A stretch of 21,227 nucleotides of DNA from an uncultured Eubacteriales bacterium (GTDB lineage Bacteria > Bacillota > Clostridia > Oscillospirales > QAKW01), in NCBI GenBank assembly GCA_902492505.1, contig CABULU010000032.1, forward strand, positions 1-21,227. The letters are read 5' to 3'. The notes below the pieces were generated by a model. The model searched no databases. It was given only the letters and a program-made list of their open reading frames with translations, and was not told the DNA's origin. Both the position numbers and the translations under genes were made by a program. How positions within the stretch are numbered: position 1 is the stretch's first letter; every line of letters starts with the position of its first letter. Of this stretch, positions 16,073 through 21,227 are shown piece after piece.

Positions 16073-16339
16073 TTACTTTCTGATATTGAGTTTCTCAATA
16101 ATAGCACGATATCTTGTGATATCCTTCTTTGTAAGGTAGTTGAGCAGATTACGTCTGTTACCTACCATTTTGAGCAGACCGCGTCTTGAATGATGGTCAT
16201 TGGGATTTGCTTTAAGATGCTCTGTCAGCTCGTTTATTCTCGCTGTCAGAATGGCAATCTGCACTTCCGGAGAACCTGTGTCTGTGTCATGGAGTCTGTT
16301 CTGCTCAATTACAGAGGCTTTGATTTCCTTTTTGATCAT
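16073..16339 (-). CDS. rpsO: 30S ribosomal protein S15
   Basis: Primary 16S rRNA-binding protein of the small-subunit platform, bound at a three-way junction in the central domain. The 88 residues match the family length. The conserved signature is visible: DTGSPEVQIAILTARINELTEHLK (about 20-43), then DHHSRRGLLKMVGNRRNLLNYL (about 48-69). ATG 16339 follows AAAGGTGAT (ribosome binding site around 16348-16355) at 8 bases. It is the first gene of the rpsO-pnp operon, with its own promoter and a leader of about 86 bases that can fold over the ribosome binding site. Confidence 0.98.
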   Translation of the reverse strand: MIKKEIKASVIEQNRLHDTDTGSPEVQIAILTARINELTEHLKANPNDHHSRRGLLKMVGNRRNLLNYLTKKDITRYRAIIEKLNIRK

Positions 16340-16347
16340 CGATACTT

Positions 16348-16408
16348 ATCACCTTTCTTAAAGATTTGTCCGGCTATACCGCGAACCCGCAGGTGATGTG
16401 CAAGGTTC
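16348..16408 (-). promoter_or_regulatory. rpsO leader: predicted pseudoknot that sequesters the ribosome binding site
   Basis: In the minus-strand RNA, stem 1 is GAACCU (16408-16403) with GGGUUC (16388-16383), including one terminal U-G. Its loop contains AUCACCU (16397-16391), a perfect 7-base complement of AGGUGAU (16354-16348), which is the rpsO Shine-Dalgarno sequence. The arrangement is a feasible H-type pseudoknot, with 5-, 2- and 28-base connecting segments. S15 represses its own translation through structured leaders in several bacteria, including a pseudoknot in E. coli, so this is probably the S15 operator. Confidence 0.6.
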
Positions 16409-16432
16409 AAAGCATAGTTAAACATCTCGGGT

Positions 16433-16461
16433 ATTATACATCAAAAATATATTTTTGTAAA
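16433..16461 (-). promoter_or_regulatory. Promoter of the rpsO-pnp operon
   Basis: On the minus strand, TTTACA (16461-16456), a 17-base spacer and TATAAT (16438-16433) give a near-consensus vegetative promoter. The predicted start near 16426 leaves a leader of about 86 bases before rpsO. Confidence 0.82.
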
Positions 16462-16522
16462 TACTTTTTTTAATATTTTGCCGAATCATTAGTCAAATTA
16501 TTAATGAATGCTTTCTTTTTCC

Positions 16523-16560
16523 TTGAAAAAATTCAAAAAGTATACTACTATATGTATATT
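16523..16560 (+). promoter_or_regulatory. Probable promoter region of the yigZ-like gene
   Basis: An AT-rich stretch before the gene holds TTGAAA (16523-16528) and several -10-like boxes (TATACT 16541-16546, TATATG 16549-16554, TATATT 16555-16560). None has the ideal 17-base spacing from TTGAAA, so the exact promoter is uncertain. TTGAA/TTCAA at 16523-16536 forms a short inverted repeat. Confidence 0.35.
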
Positions 16561-16580
16561 ATCTGTGAGAGGAAATTTAA

Positions 16581-17207
16581 ATGCATACTGGATATAAAGA
16601 ACCGGCATACAGCGTTGTGACGCGGTTTACCGAAAAAAAGAGCAGGTTTATTACAAATATTGCCGCCGTCAGGCGTGAGGATGAAGCAAAGGCGTTTATT
16701 GAGCGCATAAAGCAAAAATATCCCGATGCGACGCATAATTGCACGGCTTACCGCCTTTGGTATCCGCGGATTGAGCGGTTCTCTGACGACGGCGAACCCG
16801 CCGGCACTGCGGGAATGCCGATGCTGGAGGTTATGAAAAAAGAGGACGTATATAATATCTGCGCTGTGGTTACCCGTTATTTCGGCGGAGTTTTGCTTGG
16901 GGGCGGAGGGCTTATCCGCGCTTACAGCCGCGGCGTTTCCGAGGCGATAAACGAATCCGGCTTTGCCGTCCGTCTGGAGAGCGTGACGCTGCTTTTAATA
17001 TTTGAATACAACGGATACTCAATAGTGGACCGTTTTCTTGACAATACCGTTCATAACAGGGTGTCCTGCTCCTTTAACCAAAAGGTGGAGCTTACAATTT
17101 CCGTTCGCAGCCTTGAGCGCGCAAGCATCGAGCAAAAACTGAAGGATCTTTTGCGCGGAAATATAGAAATACGTGAAATTTCGAGCGGTTTTGACAGTTT
17201 TAAATAA
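16581..17207 (+). CDS. YigZ/IMPACT family protein (UPF0029 with DUF1949)
   Basis: A 208-residue cytoplasmic protein of the widespread YigZ/IMPACT family. The N-terminal domain (about 1-125) has the signature AYRLWYPRIERFSDDGEPAGTAGMPMLEVM (56-85) followed by VVTRYFGGVLLGGGGLIRAYSRGV (96-119). The C-terminal domain (about 140-200) is the DUF1949 ferredoxin-like fold, similar to EF-G domains. The biochemical role is not settled; the eukaryotic IMPACT relatives act in translation control through GCN1. ATG 16581 follows GAGAGGAAA. It diverges from rpsO and precedes, with a 98-base gap and no visible terminator, the two-component operon. Confidence 0.9.
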   Translation: MHTGYKEPAYSVVTRFTEKKSRFITNIAAVRREDEAKAFIERIKQKYPDATHNCTAYRLWYPRIERFSDDGEPAGTAGMPMLEVMKKEDVYNICAVVTRYFGGVLLGGGGLIRAYSRGVSEAINESGFAVRLESVTLLLIFEYNGYSIVDRFLDNTVHNRVSCSFNQKVELTISVRSLERASIEQKLKDLLRGNIEIREISSGFDSFK

Positions 17208-17254
17208 AAGTAGAAGGTTTGTTTACATTTTATTAAACCATTTTTTGTATAAGC

Positions 17255-17263
17255 TGTTATACT
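17255..17263 (+). promoter_or_regulatory. Extended -10 promoter of the two-component/HtrA operon
   Basis: TGTTATACT is an extended -10 element (TGn plus TATACT) with no good -35 box at the right distance, 43 bases before the response-regulator start. Upstream, TTTACA (17222-17227) and TTAAAC (17233-17238) are 11 bases apart, which could be a regulator-binding repeat. Confidence 0.55.
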
Positions 17264-17305
17264 GTTAGTGTGATTAAGAGAAAATAAAGAACAGGAGGCT
17301 AAATT

Positions 17306-17998
17306 ATGAGCAGGATTTTGGTTGTTGACGACGAGAGAAATATTTGCGACCTTTTGAGTTTGTATCTTGTAAAAGAGGGATTTGAGGTCGAGTGTGCCGC
17401 CGACGGAATACAGGCTCTTGATAAATTCGGACAGGGCAGGTTCGACCTTGTGCTTTTGGATATCATGCTGCCCGGCAAGGACGGATGGGAAGTTTGCCGT
17501 GAAATACGGAAATCTTCAAACGTGCCTATAATAATGCTGTCTGCAAAGGGTGAGACGTTTGATAAGGTTTTGGGTCTGGAGCTCGGCGCCGACGACTATG
17601 TGACCAAACCCTTTGACAGCAAGGAGCTTGTCGCAAGGATAAAAAGCGTAATCAGGCGCACTAAGGACGCAGGCGCTGAGACTGCGGCGGCGGATACTCA
17701 GGAGGTTGAGTATGAAAACCTTTACGTTTCCCTGACAAATTATAAACTGCGCGTAAACGGTAAAGATATTGATGCGCCGCCTAAGGAAATTGAGCTTTTG
17801 TACCATCTTGCCAAAAATCCCAACCGCGTGTTTACGCGCGATCAGCTGCTGGATGAGATCTGGGGCTTTAAGTATTTCGGCGACTCAAGAACGGTAGACG
17901 TTCATATTAAAAGAATACGCGAAAAGTTAGAGGGCGTTTCGGAAAAATGGACTATCAAAACCGTGTGGGGTGTGGGATATAAGTTTGAGACGCGCTGA
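17306..17998 (+). CDS. OmpR/PhoB-family response regulator
   Basis: A 230-residue DNA-binding response regulator. The receiver domain (1-115) has the acidic pair Asp8-Asp9 (VVDDE), phospho-acceptor Asp52 (LLDIMLPGKDG), switch residue Ser79 (MLSAKG) and Lys101 (YVTKPFD). The winged-helix DNA-binding domain (about 130-228) shows PPKEIELLYHLAKNPNRVFTRDQLLDEIWGF and SRTVDVHIKRIREKL. All residues needed for phosphorylation are intact. ATG 17306 follows AGGAGG (17293-17298). The sensor kinase begins 2 bases after its stop, so the two are a cognate pair. With htrA downstream, it may control envelope quality control, comparable to CssR of B. subtilis (inference from context). Confidence 0.93.
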   Translation: MSRILVVDDERNICDLLSLYLVKEGFEVECAADGIQALDKFGQGRFDLVLLDIMLPGKDGWEVCREIRKSSNVPIIMLSAKGETFDKVLGLELGADDYVTKPFDSKELVARIKSVIRRTKDAGAETAAADTQEVEYENLYVSLTNYKLRVNGKDIDAPPKEIELLYHLAKNPNRVFTRDQLLDEIWGFKYFGDSRTVDVHIKRIREKLEGVSEKWTIKTVWGVGYKFETR

Positions 17999-18000
17999 TT

Positions 18001-19425
18001 ATGCATAAGAGAATATTTTTAAGATATTACAGGGTATGTGCGATAATAGTGTTTATTACCGTAGCAGTGCTTGGATTTGTTGCAAGCGTTGTTATCGGCG
18101 TGCGCACCTTCAACACACAGATAGACAGCATGGAGCGCGCGGCGAATAAAATTGCAAGCACTGTTGCCGATATGCCTAAAAACTACTATATAATTGCGGG
18201 TAACATATTCGGCGCTTCCATTTCTGCCGTTAAGGAGACTACTCGAAGCGAGGTGCTTGTTTACAGCAACAGCGGAACGCTGGAGGTTGCCACCGTCGAT
18301 ATTATAGGCAGCGACAGCAGTCTGCCGTCGGAGGCTGTGCTTTCTACCGTTATGTCGGGTAATACCTACCGTGCAAGAAGGTCGTTTGCAACAGGAAGAC
18401 CGTCGGTCGGCTACACGGTCGGCGTTCCCGTAATTATGAACGATAACAAAATAGGCGGCGCGGTGTTTGTCACAACATCCGAGATGAACGTGGCGTCAAT
18501 TGTCACCGCAACTCTGTTTGTGTTTATTTTCTGCGGTATTTCGGTTCTTGTCGGGGCGTTTGTCGTGATTTACTTCTTGACAAAGCGCATGATGCGCCCG
18601 CTTTACGATATGAGTGCCGCAGCCCATAGCTACGCGCACGGAGATTTTTCAAAGCGTATTGACGTTGACCACGCGAACGAATATGCACCTCTTGCCATTG
18701 CCTTTAACGCTATGGCGGACGGTATGGATAACTTAGAGCAGGTTCGCCGTTCGTTTGTGACAGACGTTTCTCATGAGCTGCGAACGCCACTGACGACTAT
18801 TTCCGGGTTTGTTGACGGTATGCTGGACGGAACCATTCCGCCGGAGCTTTATAATAAATATTTGACTATTGTTTCGGAAGAAGCGCGCCGCGTATCGCGC
18901 ATGGTTTCATCATTTTTGGATGTCGCGCGCATTCAGTCGGGTCAGATGACATATGTCAAAAAGCCGTTTGATATCGTAAAAACCGCAGGCAAGGCATTAT
19001 TTGCCTTTGAGGATAAAATAAATCAGGGCGAAATAACTCTCAACGTCCGCTTCCCGGAGGATGAGGCAGTTATCGTGAGCGGCGACGAGGATGCGATTTA
19101 CCGTGTTATATATAATCTTTTGGACAATGCCGTCAAGTTTACGCCGCGCGGCGGCGAAATACGCTGTACGATAGAAGTCGACGGCGACAAGGCAAAAACA
19201 AGTATAAGAAATACCGGCTGCGGCATTTCCAAAGAGGATGCAGCACATATATTTGAACGGTTTTATAAAGCGGATAAAAGCCGCAGTATAAATAAAAAAG
19301 GTACGGGTATAGGACTGTATCTTGTCAAGAATATAATTAAAGAGCACGGCGAGGACATTATACTCACCTCTAAAGAGGGCGAGTTTGCACAGTTTATGTT
19401 TTCACTGCCGCTTTATAAAGATTAG
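18001..19425 (+). CDS. Membrane sensor histidine kinase with HAMP domain
   Basis: A 474-residue kinase partner of the preceding regulator. Domains in order are TM1 (about 12-34), an extracytoplasmic sensor (about 35-163), TM2 (about 166-193), HAMP (about 194-247), HisKA with phospho-acceptor His258 (VSHELRTPLTTISGF), and HATPase with N-box Asn376 (YNLLDNAVKF), G1 NTGCGIS (404-410) and G2 GTGIGL (434-439). All catalytic motifs are present. The sensor segment matches no ligand domain I recognise. There is no strong ribosome binding site and the 2-base gap points to translational coupling with the regulator. The overall form resembles CssS/PhoR-type kinases; the stimulus cannot be read from the sequence. 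Confidence 0.93.
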   Translation: MHKRIFLRYYRVCAIIVFITVAVLGFVASVVIGVRTFNTQIDSMERAANKIASTVADMPKNYYIIAGNIFGASISAVKETTRSEVLVYSNSGTLEVATVDIIGSDSSLPSEAVLSTVMSGNTYRARRSFATGRPSVGYTVGVPVIMNDNKIGGAVFVTTSEMNVASIVTATLFVFIFCGISVLVGAFVVIYFLTKRMMRPLYDMSAAAHSYAHGDFSKRIDVDHANEYAPLAIAFNAMADGMDNLEQVRRSFVTDVSHELRTPLTTISGFVDGMLDGTIPPELYNKYLTIVSEEARRVSRMVSSFLDVARIQSGQMTYVKKPFDIVKTAGKALFAFEDKINQGEITLNVRFPEDEAVIVSGDEDAIYRVIYNLLDNAVKFTPRGGEIRCTIEVDGDKAKTSIRNTGCGISKEDAAHIFERFYKADKSRSINKKGTGIGLYLVKNIIKEHGEDIILTSKEGEFAQFMFSLPLYKD

Positions 19426-19436
19426 GAGTTATGACA

Positions 19437-21050
19437 ATGGACCAGTACAAAGAAAACGAAAACAATCTGGAAAACAATCCGACAAATGAGAATGACGGTC
19501 GTGAGCCCGTGATTCCCGAACCGGAGTTTGAGGAGGTAAAGACTCAGCAGGCTAAGGAGAGTGAGCCGCAGACCGACTTGGACGGCGTTACACAGGCACA
19601 TGATGACGACACGACTCAGTTCACCGTGGAAAATACCTCTGAATCAAAGAATGCAAATGTGGGCGAAACTACGCAGGAATTCGAAACCCGCAGCACCGAC
19701 GCATGCGCCGCCGACGGCGGGCAGGAGCATTCGGGCTTTGCCGCCTATGATAATAATGCGCAGGACGCAGGCTATACAGGTCCGCAGGTTGCGGAAAGCG
19801 GAGAGTATACCTGGCAGAATCCCAACCCTTATGCAAATTATTCGGGCTATACGGGTTATGGCGGCACTCCGTCATCAGGCAGTACGCCAAAGCCTGAAAA
19901 ACAAAAGAAAAAGCTCAGCGGTTCGGTAATTGCACTGATAGGCGTGTCCTGTGTTGCATTTGTTCTTTTATTGGCTGTCATTGTTATGTTTTTCACTTTC
20001 AGAACAAGTAACAGAATTCCGTCGGATAATGACAATAATGTATCTGACAATGCAAATGACAACTCTGATAATACGGATAAGTCGCAAAATTCAGACGTAA
20101 ATCTGCCGTCTCTTGAAACACAGCAGCCTACAACGGACGCGCTCAGTGTTCCCCAGATTTACGATAAAGTTAAGGATTCGGTAGTAGGTATTATAGTTAC
20201 CGTTACCAACGGCGCTCAGATAGGTCAGGGCTCCGGCACGGGAATAATTTTAAGTGAGGACGGATATATCGCGACAAACGCGCATGTTGTTGACGGCGCT
20301 GCAAGCATAAAGGTTGTGCTCACCGACGAATCGGAGTACACAGCCCAGCTTATCGGGGCGGACACAAGAACGGATCTTGCCGTGCTTAAAATTGACAAAA
20401 CAGGTCTTAAGCCGGCGGAGTTCGGAGACAGCGACAAGCTTGTCGTCGGCGAGACGGTAGTGGCAATCGGCAATCCTTACGGTCTGGAACTTGCCGGCAC
20501 AGTAACATCAGGTATCGTATCCGCGCTTAACCGCCGTATTGCAATCGAAAACGTTTACATGACCCTTATTCAGACCGATGCGTCAATCAATCCCGGAAAT
20601 TCCGGCGGGCCTCTTGTAAACGCCTACGGTCAGGTAATCGGCATTACCTCGTCTAAGATAGTAACAAGCGGCTATGAGGGAATCGGTTTTGCAATCCCGA
20701 TAACGGGCGCTACCGATATCATTGAGGAGCTTATTCAGTACGGCTATATCAAGGACAGACCGTATATAGGAATTCAGGGCAGCGCCCTTGACGCGACCTA
20801 TGCGCAGATGTACAATATTCCGCAGGGCGTTTACGTTCAGTATGTAGACCCGGAGAGCGACGCGTATAGCAAGGGGCTTAAAAAGGGCGATATCATTACG
20901 GCTGTGAATGGTGTTAAAATCAGCAATATGGCTGAGCTGGACGAGCAGAAAAATAATCACAGTCCCGGTGATACGATTACGCTTTCGGTTTACAGAAATA
21001 CAAGGACAGTAGATATCAAAATTATTCTTTCCGAATCGTCGGGTAATTAA
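19437..21050 (+). CDS. htrA: HtrA/DegP-type membrane-anchored serine protease with PDZ domain
   Basis: Quality-control serine protease on the outer face of the membrane, 537 residues. Residues 1-160 are an acidic, Asn/Gln/Tyr-rich, probably disordered cytoplasmic region. One membrane helix lies at about 162-188, then a disordered Asp/Asn linker (about 195-230), and a trypsin-like domain with His283 (ATNAHVVDGA), Asp313 (TRTDLAVLKI) and Ser389 (INPGNSGGPLV). A C-terminal PDZ domain (about 440-535) has PYIGIQG and SKGLKKGDIITAVNG. I prefer ATG 19437 because AGGAG (19424-19428), which overlaps the kinase stop, is 8 bases away; ATG 19431 would be only 2 bases away. It is co-transcribed with the two-component genes and followed by a terminator. 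Confidence 0.95.
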   Translation: MDQYKENENNLENNPTNENDGREPVIPEPEFEEVKTQQAKESEPQTDLDGVTQAHDDDTTQFTVENTSESKNANVGETTQEFETRSTDACAADGGQEHSGFAAYDNNAQDAGYTGPQVAESGEYTWQNPNPYANYSGYTGYGGTPSSGSTPKPEKQKKKLSGSVIALIGVSCVAFVLLLAVIVMFFTFRTSNRIPSDNDNNVSDNANDNSDNTDKSQNSDVNLPSLETQQPTTDALSVPQIYDKVKDSVVGIIVTVTNGAQIGQGSGTGIILSEDGYIATNAHVVDGAASIKVVLTDESEYTAQLIGADTRTDLAVLKIDKTGLKPAEFGDSDKLVVGETVVAIGNPYGLELAGTVTSGIVSALNRRIAIENVYMTLIQTDASINPGNSGGPLVNAYGQVIGITSSKIVTSGYEGIGFAIPITGATDIIEELIQYGYIKDRPYIGIQGSALDATYAQMYNIPQGVYVQYVDPESDAYSKGLKKGDIITAVNGVKISNMAELDEQKNNHSPGDTITLSVYRNTRTVDIKIILSESSGN

Positions 21051-21064
21051 TCCGGTATTTTAAA

Positions 21065-21096
21065 GCCTCCGAATCAACAGATTCGGAGGTCTTTTT
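21065..21096 (+). terminator. Rho-independent terminator after htrA
   Basis: A 10-bp perfect stem CCTCCGAATC (21066-21075) / GATTCGGAGG (21080-21089) with an AACA loop, extended by a G-U pair and followed by TCTTTTT. It ends the regulator-kinase-protease operon. Confidence 0.93.
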
Positions 21097-21168
21097 GCGG
21101 GAAACGCGGCGGTAAAGCGATAAGTCGCGAATTGTATTCTTACAAATCGTTAATTTTATGTCAAATTC

Positions 21169-21197
21169 TTGTATTATATTAATTATCATGTTATAAT
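21169..21197 (+). promoter_or_regulatory. Promoter for a gene beyond the right edge
   Basis: TTGTAT (21169-21174), a 17-base spacer and TATAAT (21192-21197), the latter preceded by TGT to make an extended -10. An AGGGGATGAG stretch near 21213 could be the ribosome binding site of the next gene, whose start is outside the window. The rest of 21097-21168 shows nothing recognisable. Confidence 0.65.
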
Positions 21198-21227
21198 GAA
21201 TAAAATAATGTTTAGGGGATGAGTGAC

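Noticed and set aside
1..21227. Mobile elements, CRISPR arrays, tRNA or rRNA genes, toxin-antitoxin or defence systems
   Set aside because: No repeat array, transposase, integrase, tRNA-like cloverleaf or rRNA sequence was seen; all long coding regions belong to the families listed.

Overview
The window looks like chromosomal DNA of a Gram-positive, endospore-forming member of the Firmicutes, most likely a Clostridia-type organism. The evidence is a five-gene glgBCDAP glycogen operon with the non-catalytic GlgD subunit, a CwlJ-GerQ spore germination pair, a small S-layer-homology (SLH) protein, two lipoteichoic-acid-synthase-type proteins, and strong AGGAGG-type ribosome binding sites. I see no insertion sequence, phage gene, tRNA, rRNA or CRISPR array. 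Nearly everything is a recognisable core or envelope gene.

Layout, left to right. (1) Positions 1-8082, plus strand: glgB (5' end outside the window), glgC, glgD, glgA and glgP. Together they make ADP-glucose, polymerise it, branch the polymer and degrade it again; a 12-bp RNA hairpin sits between glgA and glgP. (2) 8086-8919: a clear vegetative promoter, a secreted protein made of three SLH repeats, and a strong terminator. (3) 8953-9903: a cwlJ-gerQ operon ending in a bidirectional terminator. (4) 13690-9906, minus strand: a two-gene operon of tandem LTA-synthase paralogues behind a good promoter. Neither starts with ATG: the first uses TTG and the second apparently CTG. (5) 16461-13714, minus strand: the classical rpsO-pnp operon, with a leader able to form a pseudoknot that hides the rpsO ribosome binding site, a hairpin after rpsO, a long stem-loop in the pnp leader, and two hairpins after pnp. 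(6) 16581-17207, plus strand: a YigZ/IMPACT-family gene. (7) 17255-21096, plus strand: response regulator, sensor kinase and membrane-anchored HtrA protease in one tight operon with its own terminator. (8) The last 130 bases hold a promoter for a gene beyond the window.

Functional themes are carbon storage (glg), spore germination (cwlJ, gerQ), envelope construction and surveillance (SLH, LTA synthases, two-component system with HtrA), and RNA metabolism (rpsO, pnp). I found no unmistakably new multi-gene system. The most interesting signals are RNA structures in the rpsO-pnp operon, whose imperfect pairs are G-U only in the transcribed strand, and a non-AUG start on the second LTA-synthase gene that reading only ATG starts would truncate by 30 residues.
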